A stretch of 64,000 nucleotides of DNA from Chryseobacterium sp. MYb264 (GCF_035974275.1 NZ_CP142422.1:4588001-4652000); one strand, 5' to 3'. Shown: positions 26,801 through 36,133, counted from the stretch's first letter. The notes: generated from the letters alone by a model not told the origin. Made by a program: numbers and translations.

Positions 26801-28643
26801 TTTGGTGGATATGACAATTGATGATATCATGATGAACGGAAATGATATGGGTGATATTACGATTTCTGCAACCAACGGTTTCTCTCTGAATGTATATGAT
26901 ATTGATGTAAAAGTAAGTTCTGCGGGTGTTTTAGGCAATAACAGCTTAAACTTAACAGGAACTGTAAATAACAATACAGCGACACCAACCATTGATCTTA
27001 CGGCTGAAATGCGTGATTTCGATCTGGCGTTCACGCAGCAATTTGTACAGTCTATTTTCGGAAATTTACGAGGTAAGGCAACAGGAGATCTTAAAATTGC
27101 CGGAAAATTCAATGATCTTGATTATAGTGGAGATATTGGATTGAAAGGTTTTGGATTGAAACTGTTGTTTACTGGTGTGGATTATTCATTTGATGATACT
27201 GTCGTTCCTTTATCAAAAGGCCTGGCGATTCTTAATAATATTGAAGTTCACGACGGAAGATCCAATTCAAAAGGAAATATTTCTGGAGCTATTCAGTTTG
27301 AAACCCTTTCGTCGATGGGGGTCAATCTCGTGATGAGAGCAGATAATTTATTAATGTTGAATACCACGCAGAAAGATTCTGATCTGTTTTGGGGAAGAGT
27401 ATATGGGCAGGGAGATCTTTACGTAGACGGCCCGGTTTCCGGATTGAATATTTCAACACCGAATATGAAGGCCCTGAACGGAAGTACATTTACCTTTAAT
27501 TCAGGTTCAACGTCGAATGTTGAAGAATTTAAAATGCTGAGATTCCTTAAGGAAGGAAAAGACGGTTTGGTCACATTGGAAGAAAAGAAAAAGACAGGAG
27601 CTAATATGAATATCGATTTTAATCTGGATGTTGATAAAGGTACTACTGTAAATGTTTTAATCGGTGATGATGTAGGAAATATTACGGTGAAAGGGGTTGC
27701 TGATGATTTACGTTTCGTAATGAGCCGTCAGGGAAATATAGGAATGGGAGGAACGTATAAAGTGGAAAACGGAACTTTCGTTTCTAAAGCAATTCTTAAT
27801 AAAACCTTCCAGATTGATAAAGGAAGCAGCATCCGTTGGGATGGCGATGCCATGAAACCCGCGCTTGACATCAAAGCTAATTATATAAGAATGGTTTCCA
27901 ATGCAGGCCAGTATCTGAATATGGGAAGCCTGCAGCCTATTAGTATTCTTTTACAGGCTAATATCACCCAGTCTTTAATTGATCCTAAAGTTGACCTCAA
28001 CGTCACTGCAATGGATGTGTCCAGTCAGATAAAAGAAACTTTGGCCGCCAAAATGAGTCAGGAAGGTGAAAAAGTACTTCAGTTTGGTTCTATTTTATTG
28101 TTAAACAGTTTTAATGTGTCTAATACAGGGGGCGTAGATATCGATGTGGCGGGTGTAGCAGAATCTTCGGGATATAATATCCTTTTAAAACAATTGGGAT
28201 CTGTATTGAATACCATGAGTAACGAATTCCAAATCGATCTTAACTATGTAAAGGGGGATCAGTATTCCAATACAGGGGACAGAGCCAATGCAGGGATCAG
28301 CGTTGCGGTATCTCCGAGGATTAATGTGAAAACAGGTCTTGGAATCCCTTTAACGAAGACAGAAGCCACCGAAACCAATTATTTATCTGGAGAAGGGTCT
28401 ATCGAATATGATGTTTCAAAAAAGAATGACGGAAGTTTAGTATTGCGGGGCTACTCAAAGCCAAGTAATATTGGAATGGGTATCACAGGAGCGGGAACAA
28501 ACGGTTCTGCTAATCAAGCGTATGGCGGGGGTATTGTGTGGACGAAGAGCTTTAATTCTTTATTTAAGAAGAAGAAAGACAAAAAAAAGCCGGAATCTAA
28601 AAGTGAAATAAAAACAGATTCTACAAAATCAGGGGGTAAATAA
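23850..28643 (+). CDS. tamB: TamB/DUF490-type translocation and assembly protein
   Basis: About 1597 residues from ATG 23850 (MAKLENNNENENKK). The in-frame extension to 23781 overlaps tsaD and is unlikely. A charged N-terminus and amphipathic region lead to one membrane anchor (LLLILFWLGFGLITAIIIII, about 70-92). A very long repetitive beta-rich region follows, then the C-terminal DUF490 domain (GNITVKGVADDLRFVMSRQGN, GGTYKVENGTFV, LNTMSNEFQIDLNYVKGD). It ends in a Lys-rich tail. Proteins of this type bridge the periplasm and take part in outer-membrane protein or lipid transport. Confidence 0.92.
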   Translation: MAKLENNNENENKKSVAGNLGDQVHKAVENAEGVVKETVKGASELASDAIHHPVETAEEFGKQAIKDVTSYSWWAKLLLILFWLGFGLITAIIIIINLPITKQWAADQALQLVNRDFKAQMSTESVEVNFFGNVKIKGLKIKDNKGLDFITAKEFIANSDWFSLAKNVGKNNSLSFNSLTLKNADVKVITYKGDSISNFIRFTQLFDSGKKHDPNKPPFQLNSRLQILDSKVSIVNLNSPGDKGEWLTATNFNLKAPNVKVNGANISAIINNMSFTTKRWGKSHLVDTFSTELSMTPDFLFLKDLTLNTDHSLLQGDIKFNLHKGSWADFADRVRWDMNLEQGSQLSGYDISYFVTNWDNFIPFNVSGKMTGPLNKFSLENFHISNPTVNIATKTMKVNNLLKGNFLIETNNLSADFTYKDLKAMMPAFISIKMKNFADDFGKLKYNGTAKVNPEQVYVENGNLMTGIGQAKITKFSLTDYSTAIPKFTGLAEVKDLNTSVITKNKTVGLISGRFDINGQSFDVNTMKLTTKSQITSIEIMDKEINNLYLDGVLDHKKYNGLITINDEQAKAAIKGLIDFSTSRVAMNVDADVSYLNMNYFTNKPGNQIVSGKVVGKMSMSSINDLTLDVEANSLNFVTATQKYNIPSAKLKTFVEGGNRVIDVDAPGAANGKISGRYNLADLAGMVENGLGKILVGPPPRKLYRGQNFTMGFDVEQGLVNYFLPDLRIPKGAKVEGEYDGNSNNLILNLDAAALKYMMTKTEEITEADKALAAANPDYKLNDRENISKDSAMVDSVVVRINTANLSEQLYARVSRLQYNKNIIKDLVLSGKNEDNSTLHLSTTFKHGSPEDELEDNLKVYAINVDQSTNEIGDYVFRFEPTEVKLNNVTWAIDTSPTLNHSITYRKKTSDFDIHNLRIYSDNSALLIKDAQFKSIKDFYVEADIDNFAIEKLMEMQSGGNSMNIKGLANGTVKIRMDKSTLQPLVDMTIDDIMMNGNDMGDITISATNGFSLNVYDIDVKVSSAGVLGNNSLNLTGTVNNNTATPTIDLTAEMRDFDLAFTQQFVQSIFGNLRGKATGDLKIAGKFNDLDYSGDIGLKGFGLKLLFTGVDYSFDDTVVPLSKGLAILNNIEVHDGRSNSKGNISGAIQFETLSSMGVNLVMRADNLLMLNTTQKDSDLFWGRVYGQGDLYVDGPVSGLNISTPNMKALNGSTFTFNSGSTSNVEEFKMLRFLKEGKDGLVTLEEKKKTGANMNIDFNLDVDKGTTVNVLIGDDVGNITVKGVADDLRFVMSRQGNIGMGGTYKVENGTFVSKAILNKTFQIDKGSSIRWDGDAMKPALDIKANYIRMVSNAGQYLNMGSLQPISILLQANITQSLIDPKVDLNVTAMDVSSQIKETLAAKMSQEGEKVLQFGSILLLNSFNVSNTGGVDIDVAGVAESSGYNILLKQLGSVLNTMSNEFQIDLNYVKGDQYSNTGDRANAGISVAVSPRINVKTGLGIPLTKTEATETNYLSGEGSIEYDVSKKNDGSLVLRGYSKPSNIGMGITGAGTNGSANQAYGGGIVWTKSFNSLFKKKKDKKKPESKSEIKTDSTKSGGK

Positions 28644-28725
28644 TCAGAATATTTTAATGATTTTTATCATCTGTGTTAATTATTGTTAATATTTGAGATA
28701 TCTTTTTTAGTTAAATATTTTTTTA

Positions 28726-28733
28726 TAAATTTG
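28726..28733 (+). promoter_or_regulatory. -7 promoter element (TAnnTTTG) of the Lrp-type gene
   Basis: TAAATTTG, 44 bp upstream of the Lrp/AsnC gene start, matches the Bacteroidota -7 consensus. The -33 element is not clear. Confidence 0.45.
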
Positions 28734-28777
28734 CAAAAAATACTTATATTTTTTAAGAAAATTGTAATTTAACTAAT

Positions 28778-29248
28778 ATGAACTATCAACTGGACGAAAT
28801 AGACAAGAAGATTCTTGATTTCTTAGTAGAAAACACAAGAATGCCTTTTACTGAGATTGCTAAACAGATGGACGTATCTGCCGGAACAATCCACGTAAGA
28901 GTGAAGAAAATGGAGGATGCAGGTATTATTTTGGGATCATCTCTTAATATCGATTATGGTAAATTAGATTACCATTTTACAGCTTTCATAGGAATTCTTT
29001 TAACAAAATCAAACCGTACACAGGAGGTTTTAAAAGAGCTTACAAGTATTCCTAACGTAATTGAGGCGAGCGTAATTTCAGGGAAATACAATATTTTCTG
29101 TAAAGTAAGAGCTAAAAATACGGAAGATGCTAAAAGAATTATCTATCAGATAGATGATATTCAGGATGTCATGAGAACGGAAAGTATGATTTCTATGGAA
29201 GAATACTTAAGCGACAAAAACAGACTGATTAACGCTATTTCTATTTAA
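28778..29248 (+). CDS. Lrp/AsnC-family transcriptional regulator
   Basis: 156 residues. Winged helix-turn-helix at 1-60 (LDEIDKKILDFLVENTRMPF, EIAKQMDVSAGTIHVRVKKME) and an RAM/AsnC effector-binding domain at 65-150 (TAFIGILLTKS, VIEASVISGKYNIFCKVRAK). It is expected to act as a dimer/octamer responding to an amino acid or related metabolite; the ligand cannot be inferred. Monocistronic, with a strong terminator. Confidence 0.93.
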   Translation: MNYQLDEIDKKILDFLVENTRMPFTEIAKQMDVSAGTIHVRVKKMEDAGIILGSSLNIDYGKLDYHFTAFIGILLTKSNRTQEVLKELTSIPNVIEASVISGKYNIFCKVRAKNTEDAKRIIYQIDDIQDVMRTESMISMEEYLSDKNRLINAISI

Positions 29249-29274
29249 TTCAAATTTTAAACGAATTATATAAA

Positions 29275-29310
29275 AGAACTTATGAAATCTCTCATAAGTT
29301 CTTTATTTTT
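29275..29310 (+). terminator. Terminator of the Lrp-type gene
   Basis: AGAACTTATGA/TCATAAGTTCT stem, 11 bp, followed by TTATTTTT. The T tract also forms a TATTTTTG -7 box (29304-29311) for the next gene. Confidence 0.85.
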
Positions 29311-29311
29311 G
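29304..29311 (+). promoter_or_regulatory. -7 element directly before the 29317 gene (leaderless start likely)
   Basis: TATTTTTG ends 5 nt before the ATG at 29317, so transcription would start at or next to the start codon. Confidence 0.4.
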
Positions 29312-29316
29312 TAGTT

Positions 29317-29694
29317 ATGGAAGAGTACAGTTATTTTGATGAAAATCCTAAGAAAGGATGGGGATTTATAGGCGCTTTTGCTGCGCTGATGCTGTTTACA
29401 ATCATGGGATTGGGGATTGATGTGGATGAATATCTTCAGCACGACTTTTTAAACATCCCAAGAGGGTATTTTTACATTATTTTCTCTATTGATGCATTGA
29501 TGATGCTTAGCCTGGTATTAATGCTTTTTTACAGAAAGATCGGGATCTTCACTTTCCCTGCTCTTTTGATATTGCATTTCTTTATGCACAGTTATTACTT
29601 ATCTACATTCTTGTATACAGATGTTACCAACCTTTTCCTTTTTACAGGATTCGGAATGTTGGCGATTATCCCGAAGTGGAAGTTTTTTAAGTAG
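29317..29694 (+). CDS. Small four-TM membrane protein, unknown function
   Basis: 125 residues with hydrophobic segments at about 15-35, 50-70, 76-98 and 102-120. It starts MEEYSYFDENPKKGWG, where the N-terminal aromatic/Gly pattern is cytoplasmic. No charged catalytic residues are evident. The family is not recognised with certainty (a DUF2569-like small membrane protein is possible). Bases 29695-29973 after it hold no supported gene. Confidence 0.75.
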   Translation: MEEYSYFDENPKKGWGFIGAFAALMLFTIMGLGIDVDEYLQHDFLNIPRGYFYIIFSIDALMMLSLVLMLFYRKIGIFTFPALLILHFFMHSYYLSTFLYTDVTNLFLFTGFGMLAIIPKWKFFK

Positions 29695-29973
29695 AAAATC
29701 GCTTTCACAAAGAGAGCGGTTAATCTATGGAAGAATATTTTTAAATACGGGTCATTTTCATATGAACCGGACACAGAAATCGGCGGGTAGACTGGAAATA
29801 GGGACAGATGCCGGAAGTTTAATGTACAATGTATAATGTAGTCGTGGTGAGCTTGTAGAAGTGTTATCCGTTATTTTTTAAGTTTAACTTTCTCCACCGG
29901 CCTATTTTTACATTTGCCTTTTTCTCTATTAAAAGCACTATCTTTAAATCTTGATGATCACAATTGATTTAAA

Positions 29974-31800
29974 ATGAAAAAAAAGAGTGCCGTTTATTGC
30001 ATTTTTTGTATGCTAATCCTGTTTTGCTCCCAATTCAGCGCGAAAAAGATGGATGGGGGGAAGATGGTCTTGATGAAGAGAAAGGCATATTTTTCAAGCA
30101 GAAAAACGGATACCATAAATCCCCGAAGTGATGAATACCGTTACCGGATTGATCATGAATTTAAAATTTACGACAGTATAACCATAGAGACAAAAGATCA
30201 TGGAATATTGACGCTCAGCGTGATCCTCGACAAAAAAATACCTGCTCCTCAAAGTACGATTTTAATGAATACCATTTATGCTGATGTTAATAATATCAAC
30301 GTCGGAAAGGAATGGGCGAAAAGAGGCTACGCTTCCGTAATTCTCAATACACGGGGCAAATACCTAAGCCCCGATACGGTACAGCCTTTTGAACATGAAG
30401 AAGAAGATATTAATGAGGCTATTGAGTGGATCATTCGCCAGCAATGGAGTGATGGAAAAGTAGGTATGATGGGGGGAAGTTATTCAGCTTTCAGCCAATG
30501 GGCAGCTGCAAAAAAGCTTCATGCCTCCCTGAAAACAATAGTCCCCCAGGCTGCGGTAGGTATCGGGACTATGGATTTTCCTATGCGAAATCATATCTTT
30601 TTTGCATATACCCTGCAATGGCTGAATCAGGTAATGAATAACAAAATGACGGATTACCGTGATTTTAATGATACCCGAAAATGGAATTCCGTTTACAAAA
30701 ACTGGTATATAAGCGGCACATCGTTCCGGAAATTAGACTCCGTCAGCGGAAAACCGAATCCTGTTTTTCAAAAATGGCTCAATCATCCCGAGGAAGATGA
30801 ATATTGGCAAAAAATGATTCCTTCCAGGACCGATTTTCGTACTGTAGATATTCCCATACTATCGATTACGGGATATTTCGACGCCAATAAATTAGGAGCC
30901 TTATATTATTTTAACCAACATTATCAATATCATGAAGATGCGGAACATTATTTAGTGATAGGTCCTTATGATCATCTTGGAGCACAAGGCATTATCAAAA
31001 AAGAGGTGAGGGGGTATAGGATAGATCCGGTGGCTCACGTAGATATTAACAAGCTCACGGTAGAATGGTTTGATTATATTTTAAAAGGAAAACCAAAACC
31101 CTCTTTTCTAAAAGATAAGGTGAATTATCAGGTAATGGGAACCAATGTTTGGAAACATATACATACCCTTGATGAGTTGGGAAAAAATAAACTCAAGCTT
31201 TACTTGGATCCTGAGCATGGTAGCCTTACAGCGTCTGCTTCAAAAAATGAACATGAAGAATTTTCCCCTTTTTCGGTGGATTACGGCAACAGATCAGATG
31301 TTGATGAGTTAATGGGGTTTAAGTATTTAATTGTTGATGACTCCCTGTATCGCCGCGATAATCTTATTTTTTCAACATCACCTTTTGAAAAAGCATTTGA
31401 TTTTTCTGGGAATGCATCACTAACATTGGCTTTGAGCATGAATAAAAAAGATGCAGACCTGTACATCAATATCAACGAACTGATGCCTGACGGGAAATAT
31501 TTTCAACTCTCAACCAATGTATGGCGAGCAAGCTATAAAAGCGGAAGTGAAAAAAGAGATTTTTTTACTCCTGATAAGAAAGAGATGATTACCGTAGAAC
31601 TTAATGACTTCATCAGCAAAAAAATAGAAAAGGGAAGTCAGCTGCTTGTATCTATTGGCGCGGTAAAAAGTCCTTTCTGGCAAATCAATTATGGTTCGGG
31701 TAAGCCAGTGAATGATGAGTCTATCGAGGATGCGGGGGAACCTTTAAAAATAAAAGTATATACGGGAAGTTACCTTGAAATTCCCTATCATTTAGATTGA
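29974..31800 (+). CDS. CocE/NonD-family (X-Pro dipeptidyl-peptidase S15-like) hydrolase
   Basis: 608 residues with a signal peptide (CIFCMLILFCSQFSA, about 8-24). Alpha/beta-hydrolase domain: nucleophile Ser169 in GGSYSAFSQWA, oxyanion region LNTRGKYLSPD, Asp in GYFDANKLGAL and His in IGPYDHLGAQG. The C-terminal jelly-roll domain (FDFSGNASLTLALSMNKKDADLYIN) is characteristic of this family. It probably hydrolyses amide or ester bonds of peptides or esters in the periplasm; the substrate is unknown. It ends at the terminator shared with the opposite-strand transketolase genes. Confidence 0.9.
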   Translation: MKKKSAVYCIFCMLILFCSQFSAKKMDGGKMVLMKRKAYFSSRKTDTINPRSDEYRYRIDHEFKIYDSITIETKDHGILTLSVILDKKIPAPQSTILMNTIYADVNNINVGKEWAKRGYASVILNTRGKYLSPDTVQPFEHEEEDINEAIEWIIRQQWSDGKVGMMGGSYSAFSQWAAAKKLHASLKTIVPQAAVGIGTMDFPMRNHIFFAYTLQWLNQVMNNKMTDYRDFNDTRKWNSVYKNWYISGTSFRKLDSVSGKPNPVFQKWLNHPEEDEYWQKMIPSRTDFRTVDIPILSITGYFDANKLGALYYFNQHYQYHEDAEHYLVIGPYDHLGAQGIIKKEVRGYRIDPVAHVDINKLTVEWFDYILKGKPKPSFLKDKVNYQVMGTNVWKHIHTLDELGKNKLKLYLDPEHGSLTASASKNEHEEFSPFSVDYGNRSDVDELMGFKYLIVDDSLYRRDNLIFSTSPFEKAFDFSGNASLTLALSMNKKDADLYININELMPDGKYFQLSTNVWRASYKSGSEKRDFFTPDKKEMITVELNDFISKKIEKGSQLLVSIGAVKSPFWQINYGSGKPVNDESIEDAGEPLKIKVYTGSYLEIPYHLD

Positions 31801-31845
31801 AAAATTTTTACGGATATCTTACGTCATTGCTATCTTTCAATAAAA

Positions 31846-31868
31846 AAAGCATCCAATTCGGATGCTTT
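31846..31868. terminator. Bidirectional terminator between CocE-like and transketolase genes
   Basis: AAAGCATCC/GGATGCTTT stem with a 5-nt AATTC loop, with A-tract and T-rich flanks. It serves both convergent genes. Confidence 0.85.
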
Positions 31869-31889
31869 CAATGTATATTTCAAAAGAAA

Positions 31890-32837
31890 TTATTTATCTA
31901 AAATTCTTTTTACCGCTTCTTTTACCGCTTCAGAATCAATTTTATATTTCTTCATCAATTCAGCCGGAGTAGCAGATTCTCCGAAAGTATCGTTTACCGC
32001 AACGAATTCCTGTCTTGTTGGTCTTTTTCTTGCCAACATTCCAGCGATAGATTCACCTAAACCTCCAAGGTAGTTATGCTCTTCCGCAGAAACAATCTTA
32101 CCAGTTTTTTCAACTGATTTTAAGATGATTTCTTCGTCCAAAGGTTTAATTGTGTGGATATTGATCACTTCACAAGAAATACCTTCTTTTTCAAGCTCAT
32201 CAGCTGCTACAAGAGATTCCCAGACAAGGTGACCTGTTGCAACGATGGTTACGTCAGTACCTTCCTGAAGTAGAATTCCTTTTCCGATCTCGAAAGGCAT
32301 ATCTTCCGGAATGAAAACGGGAACAACCGGTCTTCCGAATCTTAAATATACCGGACCTTCGTGCTCAGCAATAGCTAAAGTTGCCGCTTTTGTTTGGTTA
32401 TAATCACAAGTATTGATTACCGTCATTCCTGGAAGCATTTTCATCATTCCGATGTCTTCCAAAACCTGGTGAGTTGCCCCATCTTCACCCAAAGTAAGAC
32501 CTGCGTGAGAAGCACATATTTTTACATTTTTATTAGAATACGCTACCGACTGACGAATCTGGTCGTACACTCTTGAAGTAGAGAAGTTAGCAAAAGTTCC
32601 TGTAAAAGGAATTTTTCCCGTAATGCTAAGACCTGCAGCCAAACCAATCATATTGGCTTCTGCAATACCCACCTGGAAGAATCTTTCCGGTGCTTTTTCA
32701 ATGAATTTTTCCATTTTTAAAGAACCGATAAGGTCTGCGCAAAGTGCTACAACATTAGGATTTTTGTCAGCAAGTTCAGCTAATCCCGCTCCGAATCCTG
32801 AACGTGTATCCTTTTTTTCTGTATATGTATATTTCAT
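31890..32837 (-). CDS. Transketolase, C-terminal subunit
   Basis: 315 residues: pyrimidine-binding and C-terminal transketolase domains. Visible are TRSGFGAGLAELADKNPNVVALCADL, GLTLGEDGATHQVLEDIG, PVYLRFGRP and the late IVSAEEHNYLGGLGESIAG. The start ATG is 62 bp after the N-terminal half's stop. Together the two halves make one thiamine-diphosphate transketolase of the pentose phosphate pathway. Split transketolase is usual in Bacteroidota. Confidence 0.94.
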   Translation of the reverse strand: MKYTYTEKKDTRSGFGAGLAELADKNPNVVALCADLIGSLKMEKFIEKAPERFFQVGIAEANMIGLAAGLSITGKIPFTGTFANFSTSRVYDQIRQSVAYSNKNVKICASHAGLTLGEDGATHQVLEDIGMMKMLPGMTVINTCDYNQTKAATLAIAEHEGPVYLRFGRPVVPVFIPEDMPFEIGKGILLQEGTDVTIVATGHLVWESLVAADELEKEGISCEVINIHTIKPLDEEIILKSVEKTGKIVSAEEHNYLGGLGESIAGMLARKRPTRQEFVAVNDTFGESATPAELMKKYKIDSEAVKEAVKRILDK

Positions 32838-32898
32838 TATTTTAATTATTAATTAAAGATTAAAAGATTACTTATTACCAATTATTGATTGCTTATAA

Positions 32899-33750
32899 TT
32901 AATAATCCGCAGGAGCTTCTAAGTATAATTGTTTGAATGCGGTCTCCAGTTGCTCGTCATTCGGAGCTTTTCCGTGCCAGGCGTGAGATCCCATCATATA
33001 GTCTACACCATAACCCATTTCGGTATGAAGAAGAATAACGACAGGTTTTCCTTTTCCTGTTTCTGTTTTTGCTTTTTCTAAAATAGCAATTACGGCTTCT
33101 AGATCGTTTCCGTTTTTCTCTTCTAAAACAGTCCATCCGAACGCTTCAAGCTTAGCATGAAGATTTCCTAATGAAAGTACGTGTTCTGTGCTTCCGTCAA
33201 TCTGCTGTCCGTTATAGTCGATCGTGGAAATGATGTTGTCTACCTTTTTTGCAGAAGCATACATAAATGCCTCCCAGTTTTGTCCTTCCTGCAATTCTCC
33301 GTCTCCATGTAAAGTATATACTAAAGAGTTGTCTCCGTCTAATTTTTTACCTTCAGCAGCACCTAATGCTACAGAAAGCCCTTGTCCTAAAGATCCTGAA
33401 GCGACTCTGATACCTGGTAAACCTTCGTGCGTTGTCGGGTGACCTTGTAATCTTGAATCTAATTTTCTGAAAGTGCTCAATTCCTCAACAGGGAAAAAGC
33501 CAAATCTAGCCAAAGTAGAATAAAAAACCGGAGAAATATGCCCGTTTGAAAGATAGAAATGGTCTTGGTTTTTACCTTCCATTGTGAAAGGAAGATCATA
33601 CTTCAACACCTTTCCATAAAGGGCTGTGAAGAATTCTGTACAACCTAAACTTCCTCCCGGGTGTCCTGAATTTACAGCGTGAACCATTCTCAAAATGTCT
33701 CTTCTGATTTGCGTAGTAAGAGATTTTAACTCTTCGATACTTTTACTCAT
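32899..33750 (-). CDS. Transketolase, N-terminal subunit
   Basis: 283 residues from ATG 33750 (MSKSIEELKSL). The in-frame start at 33774 would add a short non-conserved leader. ThDP-binding region: HAVNSGHPGGSLGCTEFF near the start, HGDGELQEGQNWEAFMYA and DYNGQQIDG for the Mg/ThDP site, then GYGVDYMMGSHAWHGK. Upstream partner of 31890-32837 in the same operon. Confidence 0.94.
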   Translation of the reverse strand: MSKSIEELKSLTTQIRRDILRMVHAVNSGHPGGSLGCTEFFTALYGKVLKYDLPFTMEGKNQDHFYLSNGHISPVFYSTLARFGFFPVEELSTFRKLDSRLQGHPTTHEGLPGIRVASGSLGQGLSVALGAAEGKKLDGDNSLVYTLHGDGELQEGQNWEAFMYASAKKVDNIISTIDYNGQQIDGSTEHVLSLGNLHAKLEAFGWTVLEEKNGNDLEAVIAILEKAKTETGKGKPVVILLHTEMGYGVDYMMGSHAWHGKAPNDEQLETAFKQLYLEAPADY

Positions 33751-33844
33751 TGTATAGGATTTATATATACACAAATCTACAATTTTTTAGTGGCTTACGG
33801 AAATAGAAAAGGGGCAGGATAGCTTGAAAAAAACTTTAATTTAA

Positions 33845-34369
33845 TTAAAAATGATTGAGTTTGTAGGAGATCCAAATGCTTAATAAGACATAAGATATTA
33901 TGTTGGCTATGATAACTCCTTTTAAAATTTTAGGCTTTTTGAGGTTATTGAAGATTTTATTTCTTTTTATTGAATGATATTCCATAAAAATTGAAATAGT
34001 TAATGCAATTACAAGACTTATAATTAAATCAAAAATAATTTCGCTTGTAATTTTTGAATTTACTGGATATGAAACATTTCCGCAAATAATATTAAGAAGA
34101 GGATATTTGGAATAATTTTTAAAATGAGTAAATAATGATATTCCTACAATTACCCTTATTAAACCTTGAAGAAAGAAACCGCCAAGAGTTGAAACGATAT
34201 TCATTATCAAAACTTCGTGCAAAATCGATTTAAATTTAATCTGAAAAAATTTTGAAAAAATGAATGTTTCAACAATTACAACAAATACAAGTGCAAGTAA
34301 AATATACCACCATTCGAAAAAGAATAAAGGTAATGCAGCATTGAAAAGCCTATTGTTAAATTTTTTCAT
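33845..34369 (-). CDS. Hypothetical multi-TM membrane protein
   Basis: About 174 residues from ATG 34369 (MKKFNNRLFN); the longer form begins with TTG 34384. About five hydrophobic segments are seen (FFFEWWYILLALVFVVIVETFIF, VLIMNIVSTLGGFFLQG, IIFDLIISLVIALTISIFM, VIIANIISYVLLSIWI). C-terminal region is Lys-rich before the last helix. Codon use is AT-richer than the flanking genes. No family recognised. Confidence 0.72.
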   Translation of the reverse strand: MKKFNNRLFNAALPLFFFEWWYILLALVFVVIVETFIFSKFFQIKFKSILHEVLIMNIVSTLGGFFLQGLIRVIVGISLFTHFKNYSKYPLLNIICGNVSYPVNSKITSEIIFDLIISLVIALTISIFMEYHSIKRNKIFNNLKKPKILKGVIIANIISYVLLSIWISYKLNHF

Positions 34370-34407
34370 TTGCTGGGTAAACAATGTTATTTTAAATCGA
34401 TCGAAAT

Positions 34408-35847
34408 TTATTTCTTTCTAATCAACCAAAGCCCAATAAAAGTAAGCAATCCATTAATAATCAATAATTCCAACCCGATTTTAAATTCTCCGAACAAAGT
34501 TTCCTGATATTTATCGATAAAATAAGAGGTCACTGGCGCAGCAATACAAACGAATGGAACCAGATTGTCTTTCACTTTAAATTTAGTAAAAATTCCAAAG
34601 GCGAAAAGTCCTAAAAGCGGCCCATACGTGAAGCCTGCCAATTTAAGAATTAAACCAATCATCGAATTATCATTGATGACTTTAAAGATAATCACCATAA
34701 TTAAGAAAGATAATGCCACGATCAGGTGAACATTTTTTCTGAATCTTTCCTTCTTTTTATCATCCCATTCCTTTTTCTCCTTCATTCCGAAAATATCGAT
34801 GCATAAAGAGGAGGTTAAAGCCGTCATCGCCCCGTCTGCACTTGGAAATAAGGCTGAAATCAACGCAATAATAAAGATGATGGAGATAAATGGAGGCATG
34901 TGATTCAAAGCAATATCGGGGAATAACTGATCTCCCGCACTTGCCACATTTTCCTGAGCGCCATAAAGATGTAAAAGCCCGCCCATATAAAGGAATAATG
35001 AAATAACACCCAATAAAATAAAGCCTAATGTCACCATATTTTTCTGAGAATCTTTCAGTTTGGTAACCGATAAACTTTTCTGCATCATTTCCTGATCAAT
35101 TCCGGTCATGGTGATGGTGATAAATGCGCCGGCTAAGACTTGTTTAATGAAGAAACTTTTCTGGTTAGGATCAAAATCAAAGATTTTTGTATAGCCTTTT
35201 TCGTTCATCGCGGTAAAACTTTCACCTAAGCTTAATCCTAAATGGTTCAGCATATAAACAGTACAGATAATTAATCCTAAAAGCATACATGAAGTCTGTA
35301 AAGTATCGGTCCAGACAATGGTTTTCACTCCGCCTTCATAGGTGTAAAGAATGATCATTGCGAGAATAATCAATGTTGTAACAATAAAAGGAACGCCCAA
35401 ACTGTTCAGAATGGCAACCTGTAAAATATTCACCACAAGATATAATCTCGCAGTGGCACCCACCAATCTCGAAACAATAAAGATCCATGCTCCCGATTTA
35501 TAGGAAAGATGACCCATTCTTTGCTGAAGATAGCCGTAAATAGAGGTTAATTTTAATCGATAATATAAAGGGAGAAGAACGTAGGCGATGATCACATAAC
35601 CTATCAAATATCCCACAGTAATCTGTAAATAAGCAAATTTGTCATTTCCAACAGCTCCCGGAACGCTCACAAAAGTAACTCCCGAAAGTGAAGTTCCGAT
35701 CATTCCAAACGCCACAAGCATCCAATTACTTTTACGGTTTCCGATGAAGAAACTCTCATTATCACTTCCTTTTCCGGTGCGGTAGGCTACCCAAAGCAGC
35801 AATGCAAAATACACGATAATGATGGCAAGTAATATAAATGGAGACAT
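34408..35847 (-). CDS. Sodium:solute symporter (SSS family)
   Basis: 479 residues with about 13 membrane helices. SSS hallmarks: SNWMLVAFGMIGTSLSGVTFVSVPG near the N-terminus (first half of the Na+ site), TDTLQTSCMLLGLIIC, and ALISALFPSADGAMTALTSSLC (about 330). The helix bundle and length fit the SSS family that couples Na+ to uptake of sugars, amino acids or related solutes; the substrate is not readable. Confidence 0.93.
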   Translation of the reverse strand: MSPFILLAIIIVYFALLLWVAYRTGKGSDNESFFIGNRKSNWMLVAFGMIGTSLSGVTFVSVPGAVGNDKFAYLQITVGYLIGYVIIAYVLLPLYYRLKLTSIYGYLQQRMGHLSYKSGAWIFIVSRLVGATARLYLVVNILQVAILNSLGVPFIVTTLIILAMIILYTYEGGVKTIVWTDTLQTSCMLLGLIICTVYMLNHLGLSLGESFTAMNEKGYTKIFDFDPNQKSFFIKQVLAGAFITITMTGIDQEMMQKSLSVTKLKDSQKNMVTLGFILLGVISLFLYMGGLLHLYGAQENVASAGDQLFPDIALNHMPPFISIIFIIALISALFPSADGAMTALTSSLCIDIFGMKEKKEWDDKKKERFRKNVHLIVALSFLIMVIIFKVINDNSMIGLILKLAGFTYGPLLGLFAFGIFTKFKVKDNLVPFVCIAAPVTSYFIDKYQETLFGEFKIGLELLIINGLLTFIGLWLIRKK

Positions 35848-35906
35848 AATTTTATTCGATTAAAATTTTACAAATATAGTTTTTTTATGGTCTGCCGGAA
35901 AAGAAA

Positions 35907-35936
35907 AAACCTTCCGGATGTTACTCTGGAAGGTTT
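35907..35936 (-). terminator. Terminator for the GNAT/OsmC transcript
   Basis: AAACCTTCC/GGAAGGTTT stem, with TTTTTTCTTTT following on the minus strand. It lies about 200 bp after the GNAT gene; bases 35937-36133 have no supported gene. Confidence 0.7.
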
Positions 35937-36133
35937 CTCTATTTTAGCATGAACTCGGCAGTATTGGATGAATGCTTGATGATTTTTACATTATCTCACC
36001 TTTTCAGGCTTTATCAATCATCTGCCTTGTTTTGTAATTCCTGACTCTTAAAGATAAAATCAAAGGTTAAATGGGAATCTCTTAAAATAATGACTTCACC
36101 CACCTGTTTCTTTTTACCTTTACCCTTTTACTT

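Noticed and set aside
29621..29836. 71-codon plus-strand ORF overlapping the small membrane gene
   Set aside because: It begins out of frame within the real gene and has no start signal or homologous pattern.
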